DNA of 35,930 nt from an uncultured Pelagibacteraceae bacterium (GTDB lineage Bacteria > Pseudomonadota > Alphaproteobacteria > Pelagibacterales > AG-422-B15). The stretch covers positions 1-35,930 of the forward strand of contig CACIBF010000012.1 in assembly GCA_902584815.1 (NCBI GenBank). Direction: 5' to 3'. A program made the position numbers and the translations under genes. Each line of letters begins with the position of its first letter. The first letter of the stretch is position 1. This document shows, in pieces, positions 16,132-25,638 of this stretch. Below the pieces are notes generated by a model. That model saw only the letters and a list, made by a program, of their open reading frames with translations, was not told the DNA's origin and did no database searches.

Positions 16132-16800
16132 CTAGCTATTTAGTAAAGTTTTCATTTGTTCAAAATCATTGATGACCATATCTGCATGATCATAGATGCT
16201 AGTGTCATCTGTATAGCCATAATCAACAAGTACAACAGGCATATTAGCAGCATGTCCCGCTTTAAGATCAGTAATACTATCACCAACCATTATTGAGTCA
16301 TTTGCATCCACGTTTAATTTTTCACAAATTTGAATTAGTGGATAAGGATCAGGTTTACTTTTTTTAAAAGTATCTCCTCCTACTAAATAATCAAAAAGAT
16401 TAAGAACACCAAGTTTTTCTAAAAGCATAATACTCAAAGATTCCATCTTATTTGTGCAAACACTTGTTTTGATATTGTTCTTTTTTAAATGTCTTAGAAA
16501 ATTTTCAACATTATTGTAAAGGACACTGTCGTCGTCAATATTATGTGTATAATGGAGTAAAAAAATTCTTAACATTTCATTAATTTTCTTATCATTATGT
16601 TTGATATTCTTTGCTTCAACCGTTCGACGAATTAATTCTCGAGCTCCATATCCAACCCAATTTCTGATATCACTTAATTCAACAGTATCTTCTCCCATTT
16701 CGGAGAGCATATAATTTAGAGAATTCTTAAAATCTGGCGCTGTATCTACCAAAGTTCCGTCTAAATCAAAAATAAATAATTTTTTGTTATCTAATTCCAT
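16132..16800 (-). CDS. gph: HAD-family phosphatase, phosphoglycolate phosphatase-like
   Basis: A 222-residue cytosolic HAD phosphatase. Motif I is FDLDGTLVDT (11-20), with the nucleophile and acid aspartates; motif II is in SVCTNK; motif III is the lysine in KSKPDPYPL; and motif IV is GDSITDLKAGHAANMP. The helical cap between motifs I and II, with GARELIRR, is typical of phosphoglycolate phosphatases, which recycle the 2-phosphoglycolate made in DNA repair and oxygenase side reactions. Related beta-phosphoglucomutase-like HADs cannot be fully excluded. It is divergent from glmU and converges on the SDR gene with a five-base gap. Confidence 0.85.
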   Translation of the reverse strand: MELDNKKLFIFDLDGTLVDTAPDFKNSLNYMLSEMGEDTVELSDIRNWVGYGARELIRRTVEAKNIKHNDKKINEMLRIFLLHYTHNIDDDSVLYNNVENFLRHLKKNNIKTSVCTNKMESLSIMLLEKLGVLNLFDYLVGGDTFKKSKPDPYPLIQICEKLNVDANDSIMVGDSITDLKAGHAANMPVVLVDYGYTDDTSIYDHADMVINDFEQMKTLLNS

Positions 16801-16872
16801 ATTTTAGTAAATCTTTGAAATAATTTTTTAAGATACTTTTGATACATATTGATTATTTTTGTGAAAATTCCA

Positions 16873-18186
16873 ATGAAAAATTTAAATATATTTATATTAG
16901 CTGCAGGTAAGGGTACGCGAATGAACTCTACTCTTCCAAAAATTTTACACTCCATTGCTGGTAAGCCAATGGTTAATCATGTAATTGGTCAAGCGAAAAA
17001 GTTAAATCCAAAAAAAATATACTTGATTGTCAACAAAGAATTAAGCTTTAGAAAAGATTTGATATTTCCTGACGTTGAGGTTGTTATTCAAAAAAATCAA
17101 AATGGAACTGCTGATGCAATTAAAAGTTGTTTGCCAAAGATAAAGAAGACATCGGGGAACGCATTAATTCTGTACGCCGATCTTCCGCTAATAGAGCTGA
17201 GTTCAATGAGGAAAGCGCTTAAGAATGTTACTAAAAAAAATATAAATCTTTTAACATTCATTAGTGATGAAAAAAATTCATATGGAAAAGTTATTTTTGA
17301 TAACAAAAGAAATGTATCAGAGGTAATAGAGCAGAATGAACTTGGAAAAGGAGAGCATCATCAAGTATGTAACTCTGGCATTTTTAGTTGTGATCTTGAT
17401 ATTTTAAAAAAATTAATACCAAAAATTAATAATAAAACTAATAAGAAAAAGGAATATTATCTTACAGATATTTTTAAGCTTGCGTACCATGATAACGTTG
17501 ACACAAAAAGTATATTAGTAAATGAAGATGAATTTATGGGAGTAAACAATAAAAAGGAACTTGCAGTAGCTGAGTACATTGCACAATCAAAATTAAGAGA
17601 AAAGTTTTTAATTAAGGGTGTTACTTTAGTTGACCCTGAAACAGTATATTTCTCCGAAGATACAAAGATAGATAAAGATGTCGTAATTTATCCAAATGTA
17701 TTTATTGGAAAGAATGTAAGGATAGGGAAGGGATCAAAAATTTTATCATTTTCTCATTTAGAGGATTGTTCAGTAGGGAAAGATGTTACTATTGGACCTT
17801 TTGCAAGGCTTCGACCTGGAGCGGATATTAAAGATGAAGTAAAAGTTGGAAATTTTGTTGAGATTAAAAAATCAAAAATAGATAAAAACTCAAAAGTAAA
17901 CCACCTTACCTATATTGGTGACACAGAAATAGGTAAAGATGTAAATATTGGGGCAGGAACAATAACTTGTAATTATGACGGAAAGAATAAATTCAAAACA
18001 ATTATAGAAGATGGTGCTTTCATTGGTTCCAATTCATCATTAATAGCGCCTGTAAAGATTGGAAAAAATGCATATGTTGGCTCAGGCTCTGCAATTTCTA
18101 AAAATATTAAGGAAAAAGCATTAGGAATTGAACGAACTAATCAAATTGAAATTAAGAATTGGCATCGAAAGATTAAGAAGAAATAA
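16873..18186 (+). CDS. glmU: Bifunctional GlmU: N-acetylglucosamine-1-phosphate uridyltransferase and glucosamine-1-phosphate acetyltransferase
   Basis: GlmU acetylates glucosamine 1-phosphate and then couples it to UTP, giving UDP-GlcNAc for peptidoglycan and lipid A. The N-terminal pyrophosphorylase signature FILAAGKGTRM follows the start, with QKNQNGTADAI and LYADLPLI further on. The C-terminal left-handed beta-helix shows hexapeptide repeats, the FARLRPGADI and VEIKKSKI segments, and NYDGKNKFKT near the acetyl-transfer site. I chose ATG 16873 (437 residues; family about 450). In-frame GTG 16861 and TTG 16849 would add 4 to 8 residues with no matching family sequence. glmS starts two bases after the stop. 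Confidence 0.96.
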   Translation: MKNLNIFILAAGKGTRMNSTLPKILHSIAGKPMVNHVIGQAKKLNPKKIYLIVNKELSFRKDLIFPDVEVVIQKNQNGTADAIKSCLPKIKKTSGNALILYADLPLIELSSMRKALKNVTKKNINLLTFISDEKNSYGKVIFDNKRNVSEVIEQNELGKGEHHQVCNSGIFSCDLDILKKLIPKINNKTNKKKEYYLTDIFKLAYHDNVDTKSILVNEDEFMGVNNKKELAVAEYIAQSKLREKFLIKGVTLVDPETVYFSEDTKIDKDVVIYPNVFIGKNVRIGKGSKILSFSHLEDCSVGKDVTIGPFARLRPGADIKDEVKVGNFVEIKKSKIDKNSKVNHLTYIGDTEIGKDVNIGAGTITCNYDGKNKFKTIIEDGAFIGSNSSLIAPVKIGKNAYVGSGSAISKNIKEKALGIERTNQIEIKNWHRKIKKK

Positions 18187-18188
18187 CT

Positions 18189-20009
18189 ATGTGCGGAATT
18201 ATTGGCATTTCAAGTAATCAACCAGTTTCATCAGATATAATAAATAGTTTATCTAAATTAGAATACCGTGGATATGACTCAGCAGGATTAGCGGTTTTTA
18301 GTGATGGTAATATTATTGAAAGAAAAACTCAGGGCAAACTTAATAATTTGATTCAAAGACTCAAAAATGATCCTATTGATGGTCACGTTGGTATCGGGCA
18401 TACTCGTTGGGCTACTCATGGGATCCCTTCAGAAAAAAATGCACATCCCCATTCTTCATCTTTAGTATCAGTCGTTCATAATGGAATAATTGAAAATGCA
18501 GAAGAAATTAAAAAAAATATAAAGTCAGATTATAATTTTCTCTCCGATACTGACTCTGAAGTAATTACAGCTCTACTTACTCAAAATTTAATTAAAGAAA
18601 ATGATTATTATAAAGCAGTTAGTCTGACAGTTCAGAGATTAGAAGGGTCATATGCATTAGCAATTATGTTTAAAGACCTAAAAGATACTATTATTGGTGC
18701 TAAAAAAGGCAGTCCTTTAGTTGTAGGTCGTGGAGAAAAGGGAAGCTTTGTGGGATCTGATACAATCGCATTAAGTTCAGTTGCAACTGAGGTTTGTTAT
18801 CTTGAAGATGGAGATATTGTCATAGTTGATAATCACAATATTCAAATTTTTGACCAGCAAGAGAAAAGTGTAAATAGAGAGTATGTTAACCTCTCAATTC
18901 CTGAAGATGATATATCAAAGGGAACCTTTAATCATTTCATGGAAAAAGAAATACATGAGCAGCCAAGGTCGGTTGGTGATACACTTAGGCAATTTATTGA
19001 CTACGATAATTCAATTATATCGAACCCCGATTTAAAAATTAATTGGCAAAAGGTAAATAAGGTACATCTTATTGCTTGTGGTACAGCTTATTACTCTTGC
19101 ATGATTGCAAAATATTTTTTTGAACAACAATCAAAAGTTCCTTCAGAATGTGACATGGCATCAGAGTTTCGCTATAGAGATCCGATTATCAGTAAAGACA
19201 CTTTATATGTATTTGTATCTCAATCAGGTGAAACAGCCGATACTCTCGCAGCACTAAATTATTGTAATGCTCATAAAGCTGAAACATTGAGTATTGTTAA
19301 TGTCGTCAACAGTTCAATTGCAAGAGAAACTAAACATATTATATACACCAAAGCTGGACCCGAAATAGGTGTTGCATCAACAAAAGCATTCACAGCTCAA
19401 GTAATTGCATTACTTTCTCTATCAATTATTTGTGGCTCCTCTAAAGATTTAATTTCTAATAATCAAAATCAAATAATGTGTAAATCAATGCTTACATCTC
19501 CAAAGATAATAGAAGAAGCTATTCAAAGATCTTATGCGCTTAAAGATACTGCAAAAGAGTTAATTGGCTCAAAGGGAGTAATGTATTTAGGACGAGGGAC
19601 AGCTTTTCCTCTTGCACTTGAGGGAGCGCTAAAATTTAAAGAAATTTCATATATTCATGCTGAAGGTTATCCGGCCGGTGAAATGAAGCATGGTCCATTA
19701 GCATTAATTGAAAAAGGACTTCCTGTTGTCTGTATAGTTCCATCAGGACCATTATTTCATAAAACAATTTCAAATATCCAAGAAGTAATTGCAAGAGGTG
19801 GTAAAATCTTGATGATTACAGACGATAGTTCATTGCAGTCAGAGTCAGAAAATATCTGGAAAATATTTCGTTTACCAGTCGTAGACTCAATTTTAGAAAC
19901 TTTAATTTATACCATTCCAATCCAAATGCTTGCATATTACACAGCTGTTGAGCTTGGTAATGATGTTGATCAGCCGCGTAATCTTGCAAAATCAGTCACC
20001 GTCGAATAA
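18189..20009 (+). CDS. glmS: Glutamine-fructose-6-phosphate aminotransferase (isomerizing)
   Basis: GlmS makes glucosamine 6-phosphate from fructose 6-phosphate and glutamine, the entry to hexosamine synthesis. The protein starts MCGIIGI, so Cys2 becomes the N-terminal nucleophile after Met removal. The glutaminase domain has YRGYDSAG, HTRWATHG and a DTDSEVI segment. Two SIS isomerase domains follow, with ACGTAYYS, SQSGETADT, STKAFTAQ and EGYPAGEMKHGPLAL, ending DVDQPRNLAKSVTVE. At 606 residues it is full length. The two-base gap after glmU indicates translational coupling, and there is no room for a glmS ribozyme, so regulation must differ from Gram-positive glmS. Confidence 0.98.
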   Translation: MCGIIGISSNQPVSSDIINSLSKLEYRGYDSAGLAVFSDGNIIERKTQGKLNNLIQRLKNDPIDGHVGIGHTRWATHGIPSEKNAHPHSSSLVSVVHNGIIENAEEIKKNIKSDYNFLSDTDSEVITALLTQNLIKENDYYKAVSLTVQRLEGSYALAIMFKDLKDTIIGAKKGSPLVVGRGEKGSFVGSDTIALSSVATEVCYLEDGDIVIVDNHNIQIFDQQEKSVNREYVNLSIPEDDISKGTFNHFMEKEIHEQPRSVGDTLRQFIDYDNSIISNPDLKINWQKVNKVHLIACGTAYYSCMIAKYFFEQQSKVPSECDMASEFRYRDPIISKDTLYVFVSQSGETADTLAALNYCNAHKAETLSIVNVVNSSIARETKHIIYTKAGPEIGVASTKAFTAQVIALLSLSIICGSSKDLISNNQNQIMCKSMLTSPKIIEEAIQRSYALKDTAKELIGSKGVMYLGRGTAFPLALEGALKFKEISYIHAEGYPAGEMKHGPLALIEKGLPVVCIVPSGPLFHKTISNIQEVIARGGKILMITDDSSLQSESENIWKIFRLPVVDSILETLIYTIPIQMLAYYTAVELGNDVDQPRNLAKSVTVE

Positions 20010-20021
20010 AATTTATTGCCT

Positions 20022-20558
20022 ATGGACAAGTTTAGAAATCTTATAGTCCTTGGTCCATTGATTTATGCAATCCATCATTTTGAAGAGCATATTATATTTA
20101 ATTTTAGGGAATGGAGATTAAAGTATTTTTCAGATAATAATACCATTTCAACTGAAACGATATTAATTATATTAAGTTCTCTTCTTTTAATATTTATTTT
20201 TATACATCTTATTAAAAATAATAGAGCAAGTGCACATATAGTATTATTCTTTCTAATGACAACTCAAATCATTAATGCTTTTTTTCATATTTTTTTTAGT
20301 TTTTATTTTACTGATTTTAGTCCAGGTGCAATTACATCAGTATTGCTCTATTTACCAGTAAATATATTGATCATCATTGCAGCATTTAATGAAAAATTTA
20401 TTAAATCATATTTGGAGGTCTTTACACTTTTTTTTTTAGGTGCATTAACGTTTATTTTATTTGAGATGATAGGTCCAATCGTGATCGGTATTTCAGTTTG
20501 CTTAACTCCAATTTATTATTTTTTTATCAATAGATTAGAACAAAATCAAATGAGTTAA
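20022..20558 (+). CDS. HXXEE-domain membrane protein
   Basis: A 178-residue protein with about five hydrophobic segments. It carries the HHFEEH motif near residue 18, a later FFHIFFS histidine segment, and a SPGAITSVLLYLPV stretch, matching the HXXEE domain family of unknown function. The conserved His and Glu residues lie at membrane edges and look like a metal or catalytic site. ATG 20022 is the best start; a TTG six bases earlier adds two residues. It follows glmS by 12 bases and probably shares its transcript. Its stop overlaps the convergent CIA30-like gene by four bases (20555-20558). Confidence 0.8.
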   Translation: MDKFRNLIVLGPLIYAIHHFEEHIIFNFREWRLKYFSDNNTISTETILIILSSLLLIFIFIHLIKNNRASAHIVLFFLMTTQIINAFFHIFFSFYFTDFSPGAITSVLLYLPVNILIIIAAFNEKFIKSYLEVFTLFFLGALTFILFEMIGPIVIGISVCLTPIYYFFINRLEQNQMS

Positions 20559-21100
20559 TTTATAAATTTAATTTCCTTTATAGTTAGTTCAGCTTCATGA
20601 TCCCTTCCATAAGCAACTAATCCTATAGAAGTAATTTTCTTAGGATTTACTTTTTTGAGCATTAATGATCCAGATTTTTTAAAATCTTCGATAGGTAAAA
20701 TGAATTCTTTGAAATTTTCTTCTACAATAAATTCAGCTTGGTAGTATTGCCATGGCAATAATGTTCCTGTCGTTCTTAAATGAACAAAATATTTTTGATT
20801 ATTTCCTTTTGCAATCAGTTTTATTGATTTTGCTTTATCAAGTTCAATTTTGTCTAAACTCATTCTTATTTGAATAAAGCCGCCGTTATTTTCTGTAGAA
20901 ACATTACCACTTAGAATTGCAGTATCACTTTGGTATTGAACTTTGCCAATTGAAACACCACCCATAACATTGTCAGAAATAAATTCCCATTTATTGGGAT
21001 CTTGAAAATTATCTTTAAACATAGTTTCAGCAAAGTTATTAATTGTTGAAGAAGAGAAAATAATAATAACTAAAAATGGCAATAAGATTGTTTTTTTCAT
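20555..21100 (-). CDS. CIA30-family exported protein
   Basis: A 181-residue protein with a signal peptide (MKKTILLPFLVIIIFSSS, cut around residue 24), so probably periplasmic. The mature part has the CIA30 (complex I intermediate-associated protein 30) pattern: WEFISDNVMGGVSIG near residue 38, then NNGGFIQIRM and a beta-sandwich ending in GLVAYGRDHEAE. In eukaryotes CIA30 helps assemble respiratory complex I. In bacteria such proteins are scattered, and an exported form cannot act in the same compartment, so a carbohydrate-binding-like sandwich role is equally possible. It stands alone, convergent with the HXXEE gene and divergent from aroG. Confidence 0.85.
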   Translation of the reverse strand: MKKTILLPFLVIIIFSSSTINNFAETMFKDNFQDPNKWEFISDNVMGGVSIGKVQYQSDTAILSGNVSTENNGGFIQIRMSLDKIELDKAKSIKLIAKGNNQKYFVHLRTTGTLLPWQYYQAEFIVEENFKEFILPIEDFKKSGSLMLKKVNPKKITSIGLVAYGRDHEAELTIKEIKFIN

Positions 21101-21238
21101 ATTTTTGATAAAAATATATGGACCAACTAATGATAAAATCCTTTAAAAACCATTAATTTTCATATACTTCAACTTGTTTTCTAGTAATTTACATTATTTG
21201 GTACTATAAATCGATCAACATTAATAAATTATTTAAAT

Positions 21239-22618
21239 ATGACTAAATGGTCTGCAAATAGCTGGAGAAAATATAAGGCACTTCATATACCTGAATATCC
21301 AGATCAAGAAAAACTTAGCCAAGTTGAAAAACAGTTAGCTAGTTTTCCACCTCTTGTGTTTGCTGGTGAAGCGAGAGAATTAAAGAGAAATCTTGGCAAA
21401 GTATCAGATAGAAAAGCCTTCCTTCTTCAAGGTGGGGATTGTGCTGAAAGTTTCGATGATTTCAATGCAGACTATATAAGAGACTCATTTAAAGTTTTAC
21501 TACAAATGTCAGTTACTTTAATTGCTGCTGGAAATTGTCCTGTTGTGAAAGTTGGAAGAATGGCAGGTCAATTTGCAAAACCTAGAAGTGCTCCAAAGGA
21601 AGAAATTAACGGTGTCGAACTAGACAGTTATAAGGGAGACATTATAAATGGTATGGATTTTGATGAAGCGAGTAGAGTTCCAGATCCCAATAGAATGATC
21701 CAGGCATATACTCAAGCTGCGGCAACACTTAATTTACTTCGTGCATTTGCTAAAGGGGGTTTTTCAGATCTTTCTAAAGTTCATCAATGGAATATGGGGT
21801 TTGTTGATGATAGCCTGCAAGGACAAAAATATAGAGAAATTGCAAATCGTATCTCTGACACACTTGAGTTCATGGAAGCTATTGGAATTTCATCAAAGAA
21901 TACGAAGAGATTAAGAAGTGTAGATTTTTATACGAGTCATGAAGCTTTATTGTTACCTTATGAAGAAGCAATGACAAGACTGGATAGTACTTCAGGTGAA
22001 ATGTATGATACTTCAGCACATATGGTTTGGATAGGAGATCGAACTCGTCAACCAGATGGAGCACATGTTGAGTTTTGCAGGGGTATCAAAAATCCAATTG
22101 GTATTAAATGTGGACCGTCCCTAGACCCTGACGAATTAAAAAAACTTATAGATATTATAAATCCTGAAAATGAGGCAGGAAAAATTACTTTAATATGTAG
22201 ATTTGGTCATGACAAAATTAGAGATGCACTTCCAAAACTAGTTAAGCCATTTATAAATTCTGATCACAAATTGATATGGTCATGTGATCCAATGCATGGA
22301 AATACGATTAAATCAAATTCTGGATTCAAAACGAGACCTTTTGAGAGAGTTCTAAATGAGGTTGAGTCATTTTTTGATATTCATCATGAATTAGGAACTT
22401 ATCCTGGAGGAGTTCATCTAGAAATGACAGGCCAAAATGTTACGGAGTGCATGGGTGGCGCCCAAGCCATAAAAGATGAAGACTTGTCCGCAAGATACCA
22501 TACTCATTGTGACCCAAGGCTTAATGCAAGTCAGGCTATAGAATTGGCATTTCTGATATCAGGTAAGCTGAGACAATCTCAGGAAAGTAACAATCCTAAA
22601 ATTACGATTGCCAACTAA
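21239..22618 (+). CDS. aroG: Class II 3-deoxy-7-phosphoheptulonate (DAHP) synthase
   Basis: This enzyme condenses phosphoenolpyruvate and erythrose 4-phosphate, the first step of the shikimate pathway. It belongs to the plant-like class II: N-terminal [18 protein letters not shown], then [74 protein letters not shown] and [16 protein letters not shown], which include the metal-binding Cys, His, Glu and Asp positions. Length 459 is normal. ATG 21239 starts the family's usual N-terminus. It heads a plus-strand series of biosynthetic and translation genes; a hairpin separates it from nadE. Confidence 0.96.
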   Translation: MTKWSANSWRKYKALHIPEYPDQEKLSQVEKQLASFPPLVFAGEARELKRNLGKVSDRKAFLLQGGDCAESFDDFNADYIRDSFKVLLQMSVTLIAAGNCPVVKVGRMAGQFAKPRSAPKEEINGVELDSYKGDIINGMDFDEASRVPDPNRMIQAYTQAAATLNLLRAFAKGGFSDLSKVHQWNMGFVDDSLQGQKYREIANRISDTLEFMEAIGISSKNTKRLRSVDFYTSHEALLLPYEEAMTRLDSTSGEMYDTSAHMVWIGDRTRQPDGAHVEFCRGIKNPIGIKCGPSLDPDELKKLIDIINPENEAGKITLICRFGHDKIRDALPKLVKPFINSDHKLIWSCDPMHGNTIKSNSGFKTRPFERVLNEVESFFDIHHELGTYPGGVHLEMTGQNVTECMGGAQAIKDEDLSARYHTHCDPRLNASQAIELAFLISGKLRQSQESNNPKITIAN

Positions 22619-22619
22619 T

Positions 22620-22641
22620 TACAACTGAATTATCAGTTGTA
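22620..22641 (+). terminator. Hairpin between aroG and nadE, possible weak terminator
   Basis: ACAACTGA (22621-22628) and TCAGTTGT (22633-22640) form a perfect eight-pair stem, extended by T22620-A22641, around a four-base ATTA loop. It begins two bases after the aroG stop codon and ends 11 bases before the nadE ATG. There is no real U-run behind it, so it may be a weak terminator, a processing or stability hairpin, or a site limiting nadE translation. Confidence 0.4.
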
Positions 22642-22652
22642 TTATCAATTCA

Positions 22653-24305
22653 ATGTCAGAAAATTTATCTATATTAATCGCGCAAACAAACCCAAAGGTT
22701 GGAGATATTCAGGCTAACAAAAACCTTATTTTGAATGCTATTTCTAAATTTAGTGATTGTGATTTAATTATTTTTTCAGAGTTAATGTTGACTGGATATC
22801 CTCCAGAAGATCTCGTGCTAAAGTCAGCATTCCAAAAAGAAGTTAATAAAGCAGCTAATGAGATTACTAGCGCAACGAAATCAAAAAATTGTGAGGTTTT
22901 ATTTGGAATGCCGTGGTTGGAAGATGGACAACTATTTAATGCTGCCATCATAGCATCTGATGGAGAGATAACATTTAAGCATTTTAAAAATGCTTTACCC
23001 AATTATGGGGTATTTGATGAGAAAAGAGTTTTCAAAAGTGGATCAGATTTCAATGTTTATAATCTAAAAGATAAAACATTGGGAGTATTCATTTGTGAAG
23101 ATGTATGGGTTGAGGAGACTCAGCATCGATTACCAAAAGATAAAATTGATATAGCTATATCTCTTAATGCCTCTCCTTATGAAATTGATAAGCCAAAACA
23201 AAGAAGGCAATTGGCATCAAATTTTTCTAAATCAATTCAAGCCCCACTTGTTTATGTAAATCAAGTTGGAGGACAGGATGAATTGGTATTTGATGGCAAT
23301 TCATTTATAATTGATCGAGATAAGGTGTTATATCAAGCAAAACACTTTGATGAGGAATATAAAAAAATAGAAATCTCAGCTTCAAATGAGATCATTATTA
23401 ATCATAGTAAGTCAAAAGAAACTGATCACTTTGATGAGGTTTATTCTGCATTAATTTTAGGTCTTAGAGATTACATAAGCAAAAATAAATTTCCAGGTGT
23501 AGTGGTTGGTGTATCCGGTGGAATTGATAGTGCATTTAGTATATGTGTTGCAGTTGACGCCTTAGGGCCTGACAGAGTCAAAGGCATTCTCATGCCTTCA
23601 AAATTCACAAGTGATGATAGCAACAACGATGCAACTCAGTTGGGTAAGAATCTTAATATTGATACAAGAAGTATTGCAATTGAAGATATTGTTAATTCTT
23701 ATGAGAGTTCCCTTGAATCTCTTTTTGAAAATAAAGAAAAAGATATTACTGAAGAGAATATTCAATCGAGAGCGAGAGGAATGCTTTTAATGGCATATTC
23801 AAATAAATTTGGTCATATGGTTGTAACAAATGGAAATAAGTCCGAAGTTTCTGTTGGCTACTCCACTCTTTATGGTGATATGTGTGGAGGTTTTTCTGTT
23901 GTTAAAGATTTATATAAAAGTGATCTGTATGAGTTAGCTAAATGGAGAAATAAAAATATTCCATCTATTTCATTGTATAAAGAAATTGATTTAATTCCTC
24001 AGAATATAATCACAAAAGAACCAACTGCAGAATTAAAGCCTGATCAAATGGATAAGGATACTCTGCCTCCATATGATATATTAGATAAAATATTGTATTT
24101 ATTGGTTGAAAAAGAAAGTTCTGTTAATGAAGTTGTACGTGCAGGGTATAATGAAGATATCGTTATTAGAGTTCAAAATATGTTATACAACTCTGAATAT
24201 AAGCGTCGTCAAGGTGCTCCTGGTGTGAAAATTTCAGAGAGAAATTTTGGATATGATAGAAGATATCCAATTACTAATGGCTTTAGGGATGCTAAGGGAG
24301 ATTAA
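22653..24305 (+). CDS. nadE: Glutamine-dependent NAD+ synthetase
   Basis: NadE amidates nicotinate adenine dinucleotide to NAD+, the last step of NAD synthesis. The N-terminal nitrilase-type glutaminase domain shows the Glu-Lys-Cys triad: Glu in FSELMLTGYPPEDL, Lys in HFKNALPNYGVFDEKR, and Cys in GVFICEDVW. The C-terminal ATP-pyrophosphatase domain has the P-loop GVSGGIDSAF, followed by NGNKSEVSVGYSTLYGD and the closing KRRQGAPG. The 550 residues match the usual two-domain form, so ammonia is drawn from glutamine. gltX follows two bases after the stop. Confidence 0.96.
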   Translation: MSENLSILIAQTNPKVGDIQANKNLILNAISKFSDCDLIIFSELMLTGYPPEDLVLKSAFQKEVNKAANEITSATKSKNCEVLFGMPWLEDGQLFNAAIIASDGEITFKHFKNALPNYGVFDEKRVFKSGSDFNVYNLKDKTLGVFICEDVWVEETQHRLPKDKIDIAISLNASPYEIDKPKQRRQLASNFSKSIQAPLVYVNQVGGQDELVFDGNSFIIDRDKVLYQAKHFDEEYKKIEISASNEIIINHSKSKETDHFDEVYSALILGLRDYISKNKFPGVVVGVSGGIDSAFSICVAVDALGPDRVKGILMPSKFTSDDSNNDATQLGKNLNIDTRSIAIEDIVNSYESSLESLFENKEKDITEENIQSRARGMLLMAYSNKFGHMVVTNGNKSEVSVGYSTLYGDMCGGFSVVKDLYKSDLYELAKWRNKNIPSISLYKEIDLIPQNIITKEPTAELKPDQMDKDTLPPYDILDKILYLLVEKESSVNEVVRAGYNEDIVIRVQNMLYNSEYKRRQGAPGVKISERNFGYDRRYPITNGFRDAKGD

Positions 24306-24307
24306 TC

Positions 24308-25636
24308 ATGTCAACTATCACTAGATTTGCACCAAGTCCTACAGGCCTTTTGCATCTAGGCAATATCAGAACAGCTCTAATTAATTGGCTTTATGCAAGA
24401 ACGAATAATGGAAAATTTATACTACGAATTGATGATACAGATCTGGAACGGTCAAAAGAAGAATTTACGTCAAAGATCAAGTATGATCTTGAGTGGCTTG
24501 GAATAGATTATGATGAAACTTTCAATCAATCTTCAAGATTTGATGTTTACAAGGAAAGATTTAATCAGCTAGTTGATCTAGGAAGGATTTATCCTTGTTA
24601 TGAAACACCAGAAGAACTAGACAGAAAAAGAAAGCTTCAAATGGCAGCTGGAGGAAAACCTGTTTATGATAGATCATCTTTAAAGTTAACCGAAAAACAA
24701 AAAACTGATTTTGAGAGTGAAGGTCGGAGGCCTCATTGGAGATTTTTAATGAATTCTGAGAGAGTACAATGGGATGATATCCTTAAAGATAAAGTTGATA
24801 TTGATCTACTTAGTTTATCAGATCCGGTTGTATATCGAGAGGATGGAGTTCCATTATATACATTTAGCTCTGTGGTGGATGATATTGATTTTAATATAAC
24901 AAATGTAATTAGAGGTGATGATCATACAAGCAATACAGCTGTGCAAATTGAGTTAATCAATTCACTTGATCAAAACAAGATAACATTCGCTCATCATGCA
25001 CTACTTACAGCCTCATCTGGTGATAAGCTGTCAAAAAGAGATAATGTAATTTCAATCGAAGGTTTTCGTGACAAGCATATTGAACCACTTGCGATCCTGA
25101 GCTTGTTGGCAACTATTGGAACATCAAATTCAATAGAGTTAAAAGACAATTTACAGCAAATTATTGATGAATTTCGTATTAAGACGATATCAACTTCTCC
25201 TGGAAGAATTGAAATTGATTTGCTAAATTCACTCAACAAAAAATTAATACAAAAATTTGATTATAGTGAAATTGAAGATCGTTTAAAAAAAATTGATGAC
25301 CGAATCGATCGTAATTTTTGGGAAACAACTAGAGGAAACCTTGATATTGTTGAAGATATCAAGGGTTGGGGCGATATTGTTTTTAATTCAAATCCAATAG
25401 AGCCTGCAGATAAAGAATTTATCAAAATTGCCATAGATTTAATGCCAGATGAACCTTGGAATGATGAAACATGGAGCAATTGGACATCAAAAATAAAAGA
25501 TAAAACTGGAAAAAAGGGAAAAGATCTTTTTTTGCCTCTCAGAGAAGCTTTTACTGGAATGAGTCATGGACCTGAAATGAAAAAATTAATCCAACTTTTA
25601 GGACGAGATAAGATATTAGAAAGAGTAAAAATTTAA
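24308..25636 (+). CDS. gltX: Glutamate-tRNA ligase
   Basis: A class I aminoacyl-tRNA synthetase that charges tRNA-Glu. The HIGH-type motif is in RFAPSPTGLLHLGNIRTAL near the start, the RIDDTDLERS loop follows, and the KMSKS-type motif is GDKLSKRDN. The LGN variant after HIGH resembles the shorter alphaproteobacterial GltX form. Length is 442 residues, at the low end for the family. Alphaproteobacteria often carry two gltX paralogues with different tRNA preference, so this could be the one for tRNA-Glu or tRNA-Gln. It is tightly packed between nadE and cysS (two-base gaps). Confidence 0.93.
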   Translation: MSTITRFAPSPTGLLHLGNIRTALINWLYARTNNGKFILRIDDTDLERSKEEFTSKIKYDLEWLGIDYDETFNQSSRFDVYKERFNQLVDLGRIYPCYETPEELDRKRKLQMAAGGKPVYDRSSLKLTEKQKTDFESEGRRPHWRFLMNSERVQWDDILKDKVDIDLLSLSDPVVYREDGVPLYTFSSVVDDIDFNITNVIRGDDHTSNTAVQIELINSLDQNKITFAHHALLTASSGDKLSKRDNVISIEGFRDKHIEPLAILSLLATIGTSNSIELKDNLQQIIDEFRIKTISTSPGRIEIDLLNSLNKKLIQKFDYSEIEDRLKKIDDRIDRNFWETTRGNLDIVEDIKGWGDIVFNSNPIEPADKEFIKIAIDLMPDEPWNDETWSNWTSKIKDKTGKKGKDLFLPLREAFTGMSHGPEMKKLIQLLGRDKILERVKI

Positions 25637-25638
25637 TA

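Noticed and set aside
16815-16846. Promoter for glmU (TTGAAA with a TTTGAT or GATACA -10)
   Set aside because: The -10 matches are poor or the spacing is 20 bases; in such AT-rich DNA this is not distinguishable from chance.
18150-18190. glmS ribozyme or riboswitch ahead of glmS
   Set aside because: Only two bases separate glmU and glmS, and the sequence is coding; no ribozyme core is visible.
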